From Amia ocellicauda (taxonomy: Eukaryota > Chordata > Actinopteri > Amiiformes > Amiidae), in the NCBI RefSeq assembly GCF_036373705.1, contig NW_027102721.1, positions 1-64,000 of the forward strand: 64,000 nucleotides of DNA, written 5' to 3'. Below the pieces are notes generated by a model. It ran no database searches. It was not told the origin of the DNA and saw only the letters and a program-made list of their open reading frames with translations. Below, piece after piece: positions 41,114-50,042 of the stretch (positions are counted from its first letter, which is position 1; every line of letters starts with the position of its first letter). Position numbers and translations under genes: made by a program.

Positions 41114-41770
41114 ATGGAATATGCTCAGAAAATGTTTTTGATCCCTCAGGAGCAGCTTGAGAAACTGAGAAAAAATGTTGTCGGGCCAGAGCCCATTAGA
41201 CAAACGGCCGAAAACAACCTGGACTCTGAAATGAAAGCTATACTGGCCAGGGCCGATTTAAATCAGTATTCCAAAGCCCAGATGTATAGCAACACGTTAC
41301 AGCGCTACCTCCGTCTGGTTAGACAGGGTGAAAAAGATCAAAACATTTTAACTTTAACCATGGCCTCTCAAGAAAATGGTTCTGGGACTGATGCGGGGGG
41401 TACGGTTGATAAAGATGTTGCGGTGCCCGAACCTGTTGAGAGTTCAGAGGGAGATGTTGTAACGGATGTTTTGAGAAACATGCCGGCCAGAAGCAAAAGA
41501 CATGCAGAATATATTCTGCACAAAATGGTTCAGAAACCGCGGGTAACGACTAATAAGGTACCCGATAGTCGCCGACCTGTAGGCTGGAATGCTTTCCTAC
41601 AGGCGATGGCCTGTCTGAACATGCCCCAATCAACAGTCCCTAACCAGGAAACGCGACAAAAAATCCGTCTGTGTAAAGAGGTGGTGACTGATCTGACGCC
41701 GATATCTCATTACTCTGACCGTGTTGAGCAACCCTCCTCAGGATCTATCCATCGTTGGGAAGCTTATTAA
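41114..41770 (+). CDS. Conserved Polinton protein of unknown function, copy 2
   Basis: The reading frame matches that of copy 1 at both ends; the product (218 residues) is somewhat shorter than the copy-1 form. The N-terminal F-L-I-P-Q-E-Q-L helix region is the same. Confidence 0.55.
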   Translation: MEYAQKMFLIPQEQLEKLRKNVVGPEPIRQTAENNLDSEMKAILARADLNQYSKAQMYSNTLQRYLRLVRQGEKDQNILTLTMASQENGSGTDAGGTVDKDVAVPEPVESSEGDVVTDVLRNMPARSKRHAEYILHKMVQKPRVTTNKVPDSRRPVGWNAFLQAMACLNMPQSTVPNQETRQKIRLCKEVVTDLTPISHYSDRVEQPSSGSIHRWEAY

Positions 41771-41948
41771 TCTCATGTTTTTATTTGTCTCCCCTGTAAA
41801 TAAGGAACCGACAAACAATTTTTTTATTTTTTATTTTTATTTTCAAATGTTGTACATTTATTTATAACATAACCCTGCTTTGTATAAGATTTGTGTTGAA
41901 TAAAAACAAAACTAATGATTCAAAGGCTGTTTTCATTATTTTTTCACT
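41771..41948. terminator. Convergent poly(A) region, Polinton copy 2
   Basis: Plus-strand AATAAA lies at 41899-41904 and minus-strand AATAAA at 41857-41862. Confidence 0.65.
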
Positions 41949-42506
41949 TTAACACGCATGACATCTTTTAAAATCCTCACAAGAACACCCCATCTGTATA
42001 CATGGCTGGCTAGGGTCGTAAGTAATTGTGTTATAAGGGGGGGTCCACAGTGTCCTGACAAACTCTGCCACTTTTTTATCATTTTGGCCTAAATCCTCAC
42101 TGTACAAGGACATAATATCGGGGTATGACCTTCCTTTAGATCTATGATATAAGAAAAACACACAGTGTTGACCACAAGTGAAGGTCTGAAGACTTTGTAC
42201 TTGACGACCGCTGTAAATGGTTTCTTGACAGTTGTTGAGCAGAAAGTTATTGATCTTCCGAGGGAAAGGTCTGAAATCCGGGGGGTTTCCATAGGAATCA
42301 AAAAATTCCCCACGGCGGTCCTCCCTTAGATAAATAGCCAGCCAATGTTCTCCGGGCATATTTTTAGGGTGTGTGTTGATTATGTACATTGCAGGTAAAT
42401 TCTTGATCTTAAATTTAGGCAGCTGGTCGCAGGCGTAGACTCCTTGAAACACTTTCCGTGAGCCGTCCAGGGCATTCATGATGTGGTTGAGCTCTCTGGT
42501 GTTCAT
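41949..42506 (-). CDS. pro: Adenain-like cysteine protease, Polinton copy 2
   Basis: All active-site residues (His54, Asp70, Cys115) are kept; one residue differs from copy 1 (His to Arg at about 101). Confidence 0.93.
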   Translation of the reverse strand: MNTRELNHIMNALDGSRKVFQGVYACDQLPKFKIKNLPAMYIINTHPKNMPGEHWLAIYLREDRRGEFFDSYGNPPDFRPFPRKINNFLLNNCQETIYSGRQVQSLQTFTCGQHCVFFLYHRSKGRSYPDIMSLYSEDLGQNDKKVAEFVRTLWTPPYNTITYDPSQPCIQMGCSCEDFKRCHAC

Positions 42507-42507
42507 T

Positions 42508-43815
42508 TTAATAATAATCATACAGAACGTTTCTCCTCTGATTCACCTCAATAATGTTGTCAAACACAGCATACACGACCATATTTACAGTGCGTGGTAG
42601 AGGCTGCTTGAAACGCATCTCCAAACGCATATTGCCCGTCTTCATCAGTGAAAAATGTTGTCCACACTCTTCGTCAGGGGTCAGGTTGAAACCGTACAGG
42701 GTGTAACCGCTGCAGTATTCCCGGCGATCGATCAGCAGAGGTTGATCCTTGAGATGGCGACCCGTAGCCAGTACTAGACTGTAATATTCACGAACCGCGT
42801 TGCCGTTTTCAAAGTCAGGTTGAAAAGGTCTGGATGGAACCTGCACACCATCGACGTACAGTGCTATAAATTCCGCGTTATAATGTTTAAAGTTAAAGGG
42901 GTTCTTGTTGTAAACCCCGGTAAATGCATCATTATCCACGAGACCTATAATAACCTGTTTTGGGAGCTGGCCTAGAAACAGATTTTCCTGGTTCATCACC
43001 CGTGTCCCTGCGGGGATACTGTGGACTTTCATATAGACTCTTTCGATCGGGTACTTGGCGTTTGCCGTCATTAAAGCCTGCGCATGTCCTAGTTTAACCG
43101 CCGGGGAGACGGATACTTTTTTCACAAACAGCGAGGCCGATAATATGGTCAGTTTATATTTTTCAGTATCAGGGGTCATCAGACAAAAAGCACTTTTACT
43201 ACGGATCATTTTAATTTTAATGTCTACCCCGTTGAGCATGAGTTTTTCTTGGAAAAATATGTCTGCATGAATATGTCCCATTAGCTCAAAGGTCCTCCCT
43301 TCTGTTGAAAAGGCCGTTCTTTTTTGCAAACCCTTATTGAGTCCCTCTGGATCCTGGTCGTCCATAGCTTCCGGGGTGTCTTTGAAGAAAAGGCCGGGGC
43401 TGAACTGTTTGCTTAGGGTCTCCTCACTATAATTAAGGATACACTCCATCATGGCCCTATAGGGGTAAGTATTGCTGCTTTGACTAATGAGCCGATCTCC
43501 CAGGGTCACATCCACCTGTGAAAACATGGTGGCCACCGGGTAATTGATGACCCCAGCGTTGGCCGTCTTCTCGATTGCATCGTCATCCTCATCAGTCACT
43601 TTACAGTTCATTAAAATAAATGTGTTATTCAAATCAATATAATCCTCGCCATTGCCAGCAATAAAAAACTCCAGAGGGGCCGTATCTGAAATTGCGGAAA
43701 GAGGGGGTATATCTACATATATGCTCTTATCTATACTCGTTTGAGTGTATGGAACTGTAAACAGATCCAGTTCTGATTTGACGCATTCTTCCGATAGACT
43801 GTGGACAAAAGACAT
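42508..43815 (-). CDS. mcp: Major capsid protein (double jelly roll), Polinton copy 2
   Basis: 435 residues, differing from copy 1 at about three positions near the N-terminus. Gaps to its neighbours are 1 and 2 bp. Confidence 0.88.
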   Translation of the reverse strand: MSFVHSLSEECVKSELDLFTVPYTQTSIDKSIYVDIPPLSAISDTAPLEFFIAGNGEDYIDLNNTFILMNCKVTDEDDDAIEKTANAGVINYPVATMFSQVDVTLGDRLISQSSNTYPYRAMMECILNYSEETLSKQFSPGLFFKDTPEAMDDQDPEGLNKGLQKRTAFSTEGRTFELMGHIHADIFFQEKLMLNGVDIKIKMIRSKSAFCLMTPDTEKYKLTILSASLFVKKVSVSPAVKLGHAQALMTANAKYPIERVYMKVHSIPAGTRVMNQENLFLGQLPKQVIIGLVDNDAFTGVYNKNPFNFKHYNAEFIALYVDGVQVPSRPFQPDFENGNAVREYYSLVLATGRHLKDQPLLIDRREYCSGYTLYGFNLTPDEECGQHFSLMKTGNMRLEMRFKQPLPRTVNMVVYAVFDNIIEVNQRRNVLYDYY

Positions 43816-43817
43816 TT

Positions 43818-44306
43818 TTAAAAGATGTATCCTGAGGCTCTATTTGTCTTTCTTTGAGACTTTCTTTTTGCAGGTTTTTTCTTGTGCTGCTTCCTTCTCC
43901 GAGTGTTTCCACGATATGTTGGAGAATGAGAGCTTCTTCGTTTTTTGTTAGCCACGGATCTTCGTCGCCCTGGTGGACACATACTGTTTCTTCTTTTACC
44001 CCCCCTCCTCGCCATTACCATGAGACCCGAACCCTCCTGCTGCTCATGGCTAGCTGCCCGGTTCATAACATTGGTGAACACGTCACTAACAATATTTTTA
44101 GCCGCTGTTTTCAAGTGGGGTCTGGCTATAGCAGAGCCTCTCTTAAGCAGGGGTACGGCCATTCTAAAGAGACCACGAAAGAGTCCTCCTAGACCGGCTC
44201 CATACATTGTGGGGGCTCCTACAAAACCGGGCAAGCCGTTCACGGCTTGCATCTTGTAATAATCCACATAGGCGCTAGGATCTACATAACCCCTCGAGGT
44301 AGCCAT
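43818..44306 (-). CDS. Basic core / pVI-like minor virion protein, Polinton copy 2
   Basis: One residue differs from copy 1 (Ser to Thr before the A-A-K-N-I segment). The basic C-terminal half is identical. Confidence 0.65.
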   Translation of the reverse strand: MATSRGYVDPSAYVDYYKMQAVNGLPGFVGAPTMYGAGLGGLFRGLFRMAVPLLKRGSAIARPHLKTAAKNIVSDVFTNVMNRAASHEQQEGSGLMVMARRGGKRRNSMCPPGRRRSVANKKRRSSHSPTYRGNTRRRKQHKKKPAKRKSQRKTNRASGYIF

Positions 44307-44307
44307 T

Positions 44308-45063
44308 TTAATAATGTACACACTGTTTCAGGGGTCGAAAATGTAGTTTGACAATAACTTTACCGAAGCGGAAGGGTACGTTGATATTCTGATCCGATTT
44401 TACTTCGATCGTGATGTTGTCAAAGTGGGTCTTTGAGACTGGTACGTAGTGTGGCTTGTCATAAGTAATTGTGACCATGTCATTGCTTTTACCTTTAATA
44501 AGTACATTTCTCAAAAGGGGGACATAGCTATCCCCGACCCTCTGGTGTGTTATGATATCCGTATACACATAAAGAGTGTAAAAGCCGCCACTGATGTCAG
44601 CCGGGAAGGGTGCCACCACTTCTGAGAACCTGCTCTCTGTGTCAGAATAGAACCCTAATATACGCCCCAGTTGTCCTTTGGTTTGAATGCTAATACCAGG
44701 TTTTGACACCTTGTACACTCTGTTTTTAATAGGGTTGTAATATAGCTTGATGTTGGGGGTGCCTTCTGAGAACTGTTTATGCATCTCATCTAATATTGTA
44801 TCCACATTGTCATAATAACCTCCTTGCATCGTGAATGTCCATTGACTCTTTTTAACATCGTCAAAAATGGCGAAGGTGGCATCCTTATCTTGTAAAACAG
44901 CCCAAGTGTAAGGATACTGTATTTCCGCCAACCCCACTTCCCACGACCCCCTTAGATCTATAGATTTTCCAAATTGTACCGTGTAACTGGATATTTCATT
45001 TTTAGGGTATATATCGAGAGAGGCGTTACTGGGTAGAGTCACGTAGAAGCCTCCTGATTCCAT
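44308..45063 (-). CDS. Penton / minor capsid protein (single jelly roll), Polinton copy 2
   Basis: Identical in protein sequence to copy 1. The same start choice (M-E-S-G-G-F) was made; the frame is open to 45177. Confidence 0.85.
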   Translation of the reverse strand: MESGGFYVTLPSNASLDIYPKNEISSYTVQFGKSIDLRGSWEVGLAEIQYPYTWAVLQDKDATFAIFDDVKKSQWTFTMQGGYYDNVDTILDEMHKQFSEGTPNIKLYYNPIKNRVYKVSKPGISIQTKGQLGRILGFYSDTESRFSEVVAPFPADISGGFYTLYVYTDIITHQRVGDSYVPLLRNVLIKGKSNDMVTITYDKPHYVPVSKTHFDNITIEVKSDQNINVPFRFGKVIVKLHFRPLKQCVHY

Positions 45064-45109
45064 CTTGAGTATCGAAAGTAATGACCCCATCACACCAGCG
45101 GGCATGTTG

Positions 45110-46201
45110 TTATAAGGCTTGAATATCACAAACCTGTTGTTCCGGGACCCAACTATTGAACTTTTCAGGCCATCCAAGCCATTTCACCAACACATATTTT
45201 TTCCGGTTCTGGGTTTTCTCAGCTAATATCTTTTCAACTCTGTATACAATGTCTTTACCCACAATAATTTTTTGTAACTCGGCTTCGTAAAACGTTCCTT
45301 CTATATCCTCCCCGTCATAGTCTTTTAACCGGTACACGGGGGGGTCTCTAGCCACCTGTTCGGTAACTGTAAAATATTCGTCAGAAAATGTTTGTTCATA
45401 ACCTTTGGCAAAAGTACTCCTTAGCTTTGAAACGCGAACCACATCACCGATGTTGAACTTATAAGTAGTTTTCCCCTTCTTAATAAATGGGCCGTATAAT
45501 TTTTTATAGACCTTAAAAGAATTACTTTGATCAACATCTATAGGCTTCATTTTAATACTGGCGTGATACCCTTGGTTGTAAGCATCGATAAAATCCTGAA
45601 CTTTATCAAAATACTTGAACGTGTTGACCGCTGTAAAATATCTCCACATTTTGGTCTTTATGGTGCGGTTAAACCTCTCCACCACCGATGCCTTAAGCTC
45701 ATTACCGGTGGTGAAATGATGTATTTTGTGTCTCTTCAGTAGATTCTGAAATTCTCTGTTGAGAAACTCTTTTCCTTTATCAGTCTGCAGTTTTTTAGGA
45801 CATCGTCCCTGGGACAATATATCCTCAAAGGCCCTTGTCACCGCCCGACCTGTTTTGTTATGTAGAATGCGAGCCCAGGCATATTTTGATAACACATCGA
45901 TACACATCAACATAAATTTGTGACCATTGTTATGTTTTGATAAATTTGACATATCGACTAGATCCATTTGCCATTGTGAGTCTATGTCAGTTGCATATAC
46001 ACGGTTTCTTTTAAAGTTAATCCTGAGAGGTTTATGTAAGGTATAGGCGTCTTGTTCCCGTAACCATTCTGAAACAACCACATCATTAACCTTCACGCCG
46101 GCCTCAGCGAGTCCTCTTTGAAAACCCTTCTTACCCGCCAAACCCCCAATCTTGGCTGGGTTGTAGTATAGTTCATGCATTTGGGGAGCTTGCCGAGTCA
46201 T
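45110..46201 (-). CDS. int: rve integrase with C-terminal chromodomain, Polinton copy 2
   Basis: D80, D141, E175 and the chromodomain are kept; one residue differs from copy 1 (Met to Val near residue 36). The ATG at 46201 is the first in frame. Confidence 0.95.
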   Translation of the reverse strand: MTRQAPQMHELYYNPAKIGGLAGKKGFQRGLAEAGVKVNDVVVSEWLREQDAYTLHKPLRINFKRNRVYATDIDSQWQMDLVDMSNLSKHNNGHKFMLMCIDVLSKYAWARILHNKTGRAVTRAFEDILSQGRCPKKLQTDKGKEFLNREFQNLLKRHKIHHFTTGNELKASVVERFNRTIKTKMWRYFTAVNTFKYFDKVQDFIDAYNQGYHASIKMKPIDVDQSNSFKVYKKLYGPFIKKGKTTYKFNIGDVVRVSKLRSTFAKGYEQTFSDEYFTVTEQVARDPPVYRLKDYDGEDIEGTFYEAELQKIIVGKDIVYRVEKILAEKTQNRKKYVLVKWLGWPEKFNSWVPEQQVCDIQAL

Positions 46202-46240
46202 TCTGCCAAATAAACACACAGACCCACACTATGCGCAAAG

Positions 46241-46248
46241 TTTTTATA
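46241..46248 (-). promoter_or_regulatory. TATA box upstream of integrase, copy 2
   Basis: Minus-strand TATAAAAA, 40 bp before the integrase ATG. Confidence 0.55.
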
Positions 46249-46256
46249 CAAGGTTT

Positions 46257-46262
46257 TTTATT
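46257..46262 (-). terminator. AATAAA at the end of the Bcl-2-like gene, copy 2
   Basis: Minus-strand AATAAA overlapping the stop region of the gene that ends at 46258. Confidence 0.55.
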
Positions 46263-46764
46263 CAACTTCAGGAGAGCAGATACCCCTTTTTAGACATTTG
46301 AGAAAAGTATAACATACACAACAATTTTTTCTACGGTCCAGACAAAAAGAAATCAGATGATTGGTTACTTGATCTATATCAACAAATACCTGTTTCTTTA
46401 TCTTGTAGGCACACACCTCAGTTACATATGTAAATAAAACAACAATATGACCTATTTTAAAAGTAAACAGAGGGGTATTAAACATGCTCAGTAAAAGGTC
46501 ATACAGATGTTGATGAAATGGCCTAATATCATTCTTGGCCCCCTTGAGCGCTTCATCCCAGTGTTCGTACCCCCCGGTCTTTGTTACAGCAACCATTAAC
46601 TTTTCCAGGTTTGAAAGTTGATCCTCATCGATGGTTAAATCTGTAGAGAAAAGGCTCGCGTTGGCTACTTTTCTGTCAAGCACATGGTGTAATAGCGCTC
46701 TCAGGTTAGCTGCAGAGTGTTGATGACAGAACCAGTTGCAGCAGCAGTCCAGAACATTCCCCAT
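46258..46764 (-). CDS. Possible Bcl-2-like apoptosis regulator, Polinton copy 2
   Basis: The 168-residue protein is identical to copy 1, including the BH1-like stretch and Cys/His-rich N-terminus. Confidence 0.42.
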   Translation of the reverse strand: MGNVLDCCCNWFCHQHSAANLRALLHHVLDRKVANASLFSTDLTIDEDQLSNLEKLMVAVTKTGGYEHWDEALKGAKNDIRPFHQHLYDLLLSMFNTPLFTFKIGHIVVLFTYVTEVCAYKIKKQVFVDIDQVTNHLISFCLDRRKNCCVCYTFLKCLKRGICSPEVE

Positions 46765-46776
46765 GTTCAAAGTCCC

Positions 46777-47625
46777 TTAGTTCAGGTCAGAGTCTGAATC
46801 AGTGGCGTAGATGTCGAATTCTTCGTCGCTGCCCCCAGCTTTAACTTCTTTACGGAAGAAATAAGCTTTTAGCTTGCCAGCGGTTTTTCTACTTGGCTCA
46901 TCCAGGTCATTGAGCAGCTGCCCAAGTTTCTCTATTATAAACGGCTCCTTTTTCAGCTCCAGCAAAATCTCATCTATGATTTTCTGGACTTGTCCAGCAA
47001 TGACATGTATGTGGGAGTAAGACAGAGCCTTGATTAGTGCCGGTTTCAGCCACGGTTTGTTCAGTCTTCTGTAAAACACGTTGAAATAGAACAGGAAATA
47101 GTAACGGTCTGGTTCAAACAAACAACTGTATCTCAACTGACTGGGGTGATTCACTTCACACCCCCGACAGACTTCTTTCAGAGCTCGGTCGATGAGAGCA
47201 CTCAGAATATACACCAGGGTGCTTTTAACCACTCTGCTTACTTGGACACCTACCCCGGGCATAAATCCTGCGTCTTCATCACGCCCCCGAGACCGTCCGA
47301 TGCTCATTGGGTCGCCTGGTGGTTTGTGGGGTGTTTCTACATCCATTGGACTGACCCCCTCCTGAGACGCACAGACGGTAGACAGTTCGGCAAAATCGAG
47401 GCCCTCCATGAGCTCCAGAGGCTGGGGATCCCCGAGACTCATTTGGACATCCATCGCTCCGCATGTTGTTTCGTCCTGAGGGACCGGGGTCTGAGGTCTT
47501 GGAGGGTAACCGCAGTCAGAGGGTTCCGGAGTGTATACAAAATCTGGGGAATAGAACCAGGGGTGATCCCGGGTTTGAAGAGGCCTGTAGAGCCTGTCGA
47601 CGTCCGCAGCTTTCGGGTAAGACAT
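46777..47625 (-). CDS. Polinton accessory protein with Cys/His cluster (HPSQ motif), copy 2
   Basis: C153, C156, H160, H166 and C168 are present except that the residue just before the last Ser-Cys differs by a His/Tyr exchange between copies at 166; one further exchange (Thr/Ile) lies in the helical region. If H166 binds zinc, the two copies differ in that ligand. Confidence 0.52.
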   Translation of the reverse strand: MSYPKAADVDRLYRPLQTRDHPWFYSPDFVYTPEPSDCGYPPRPQTPVPQDETTCGAMDVQMSLGDPQPLELMEGLDFAELSTVCASQEGVSPMDVETPHKPPGDPMSIGRSRGRDEDAGFMPGVGVQVSRVVKSTLVYILSALIDRALKEVCRGCEVNHPSQLRYSCLFEPDRYYFLFYFNVFYRRLNKPWLKPALIKALSYSHIHVIAGQVQKIIDEILLELKKEPFIIEKLGQLLNDLDEPSRKTAGKLKAYFFRKEVKAGGSDEEFDIYATDSDSDLN

Positions 47626-47660
47626 TCTCTTTAATTTTAAACCATGAATGAATTGTTGCG

Positions 47661-47688
47661 CCTTTTATCCTATCTCTTCACTACGTCA
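47661..47688 (-). promoter_or_regulatory. TATA box plus CRE-like motif upstream of the HPSQ-motif gene, copy 2
   Basis: ATAAAAGG (47661-47668) and TGACGTA (47682-47688) on the minus strand, as in copy 1. Confidence 0.5.
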
Positions 47689-47703
47689 CGACACACCGCC
47701 CTC

Positions 47704-48414
47704 TTAGAAGAGAGTAGACCCTGAGCCGTCAGACCCCCCTCCAACCCCCCACAGGTCGTCTGTTTTATCATCGTCGTCGTCATTCAAGGGGGATATATAA
47801 TCCATAATCCAGCATATTCTCCTTCTAACAGAATCCAGTTGTGAACATTTGGTCAAGATGTCAAAACCATCATTTATACAGTTTATGACCTCTTTCAAGA
47901 ACGGCCAGTCCACGGCGTCAAACATAATTTCAGTAACCTGTTTTTCTGGATCCTCCACAACCCCTTCAATAGGGTTTGTAATCAGGGTACTGCTAAACAA
48001 AACCTTACGATCAGTAGTTAGAGATAGACTCTTCACCACTGTACCGTAGTTCTGCAAGCTTTCCCATTCACACCTTTCAAAACTCTGAGTCGGAGACTCC
48101 GTTTCGCCTTCTCTTGGACCCTCTTGCAAGCCTTCTAGAGTCTTATCCACAAGCCCCAGGTCTCTCCATGCCATCACCTTCAACCAGTCCTCAAAAGAGT
48201 ATTCAATCACCGTCTCAAAAGGTTCCAACGTACCCTCCTTCTCTCCCAAAGCAAAAAGCTCCACTCCAACATAGCTGGGATCCCTTTTAAAGCGGTAACC
48301 CCGTCGACCCCCCCAGAACAACACCCAGGAGCGTTCAATCTTCAAATTGGTGAGTACAGGAACCCTTGCCCGGGATTGTTTCTTGCGGGGCTTCATGTTG
48401 ATGTCGCTGGACAT
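47704..48414 (-). CDS. Right-end Polinton protein of unknown function, copy 2
   Basis: 236 residues; one difference from copy 1 (Asp to Gly near residue 61). The basic N-terminus and acidic tail are kept. Confidence 0.55.
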   Translation of the reverse strand: MSSDINMKPRKKQSRARVPVLTNLKIERSWVLFWGGRRGYRFKRDPSYVGVELFALGEKEGTLEPFETVIEYSFEDWLKVMAWRDLGLVDKTLEGLQEGPREGETESPTQSFERCEWESLQNYGTVVKSLSLTTDRKVLFSSTLITNPIEGVVEDPEKQVTEIMFDAVDWPFLKEVINCINDGFDILTKCSQLDSVRRRICWIMDYISPLNDDDDDKTDDLWGVGGGSDGSGSTLF

Positions 48415-48480
48415 GTTGAAGAAGCGGGATGTTTCAGATGCTGAGAATTAAAGAGGTATTGCCTAAAAGCAGCGCGGGGT

Positions 48481-48488
48481 CTTAAATA
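48481..48488 (-). promoter_or_regulatory. TATA-like box of the right-end gene, copy 2
   Basis: Minus-strand TATTTAAG, 67 bp before the ATG at 48414. Confidence 0.45.
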
Positions 48489-48517
48489 GAGAGGAGAGTT
48501 TCGGGGCGTTGCCTTCA

Positions 48518-48532
48518 GGGGGGGGGGGGGGG
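48518..48532 (+). repeat. G homopolymer beside the right terminal repeat, copy 2
   Basis: A run of about 15 G, 3 bp inside the terminal repeat, as in copy 1. Confidence 0.9.
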
Positions 48533-48535
48533 TCT

Positions 48536-48716
48536 TTATGGGTGGCCTTGTTGTTCAGGGTTTTAGGGGTGTACACTTTCTGACGGATATGACGTAGGAA
48601 TAATTAAGGAAATAACTCTAAAATCACGCCCCCCAATTATGACGTAGGAATATTAATAAGCTTAGGGCATACGTCATAACAAAATAGGCCGCGCCCAAAA
48701 AACCCAACTATCTACT
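48536..48716. repeat. Right terminal inverted repeat, Polinton copy 2 (181 bp)
   Basis: It is the reverse complement of 32217-32397 with a single mismatch near the tip (ACCCAACTATC versus the expected ACCCTACTATC). Confidence 0.95.
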
Positions 48717-48749
48717 CACAGGTCCTAGGGGAAGAGCAACAGATCCACC

Positions 48750-48821
48750 TTCCCTGACCGGGAATCGAACCCGGGCCGCGGCGGTGAGAGCGCCGAATCC
48801 TGACCACTAGACCACCAGGGA
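48750..48821 (-). tRNA. tRNA-Glu(CTC), unit V1
   Basis: All arms as in U1. Its 3' end lies 34 bp from the tip of Polinton copy 2, whose T6 run is the nearest Pol III-type stop. Confidence 0.93.
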
Positions 48822-48956
48822 CGGCTCCGGAAGTGACCCGCCACACGCTGCACTCTGGGCGCAACTTGGCTCACTCTGGACTTGGCCGTGCGACAGAGCG
48901 AGACGTGTGCGTAGAGCAGAAACCTTCATCACGGGCAAGAGGTGGGCAGCCGGCTT

Positions 48957-49028
48957 GGTTCCATGGTGTAATGGTTAGCACTCTGGACTCTGAATCCAGC
49001 GATCCGAGTTCAAGTCTCGGTGGGACCT
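48957..49028 (+). tRNA. tRNA-Gln(CTG), unit V1
   Basis: Identical to U1. Confidence 0.92.
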
Positions 49029-49184
49029 GGGGCCCTTGGCAGGGGCAGCGGCGGTGAAGCGGTGGTCTCCCTGCGTGAGGGCCTGTGTCTGCGAATAAGG
49101 CCTGTTTATGTTCCCTCTTGGGAGGCTTGGAGACGAATTGGCGAAAACTCCGGGTCGGCCTGCTGCGTTCATATTCCTGGTGGT

Positions 49185-49838
49185 GACCGCGTGGCTTAAC
49201 GGAGAAGAAGGTGCCTGTGTTGACAGATTACAGATAGATTATTTCCCTTCTTGGAAATCATCGTTAAAGCGAAAAGGAACTTTGTAAACCAGCTAGCTTG
49301 GAAGCAACCACGTCAGGGCATTCTTTCAGTGAGACCTCGGTTTTTTACAAGCACGAGTGAAGCTTTAAAAGAAAATGACATAGAATGTTTGCGGCCGTTC
49401 ATCCAATCAAAAGGTGCAAGCCCGAGTCCGATTGCGGTCTGTCTTCCCTGGGGGCGGGGGGGATTGTGTTTTGTGAGATCCGGGGGAGAGGTGAGGTGGC
49501 TTTCTTTGGTGTATGCCAGAGGTCCGGTGAGAGGTTGTCTTTTACAACTGTCCCTCAGTCAATACCAAAAACAGTCCCTGCCAATCTGGGAAAGCCATTC
49601 AGTCCACAAACAGAGTTTTGACAAACATCCTGCGGGCTTTTTCTCCACTGTTTGATCCTTTTATCGTTGACAGGAATATCTACAGGGTACGTCCCGAACA
49701 GGTGCCTCAATGGCTGTTTGCTAGCTCGATAAATCTAACTTGCTCGGTCTGCATACTATCTTTAATCTAAAACATCATACAGTCTCTTCGGTCTGACTTC
49801 GGATCGGAAGATTGAGGGTTGGAGTGCCTTTGCGGTCG
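49185..49838 (+). pseudogene. Split tRNA-Arg(TCG) pseudogene, unit V1
   Basis: Two pieces as in U2, acceptor complete, T-loop defective. Confidence 0.8.
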
Positions 49839-50042
49839 TTCCTGGGGTTACGACGTCGAAGCGGCATCTCGGTCGTTTTTGGGGAACTTCGGAAGGGCCA
49901 GCCGGCGTGCTAATGCTGCAGCCGTCGCCGGCGCGTTGTGTCTGATAACCTTACGGCAAACAGGCAATGCCTTGCGCCTGTGTCTGCGGCAAGAAAAGTG
50001 AGCGACTCTCCCCCGAAACCGGGGCACGAGCGCCTGAGACCT

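Larger units (their letters stand above)
32217..48716. mobile_element. Polinton/Maverick (adintovirus-type) element, copy 2, complete
   Basis: The element spans 16,500 bp between 181-bp terminal inverted repeats and holds the same genes, order and spacing as copy 1. The two terminal repeats of this copy differ at one base, so the insertion is young. The element looks whole or nearly so. It lies about 34 bp downstream of a tRNA-Glu gene (V1) in the unit layout. Confidence 0.97.

Noticed and set aside
1-48716. Two independent Polinton insertions
   Set aside because: Same orientation, same base of the unit, near identity over the shared 15.4 kb and related flanking units make duplication much more likely.
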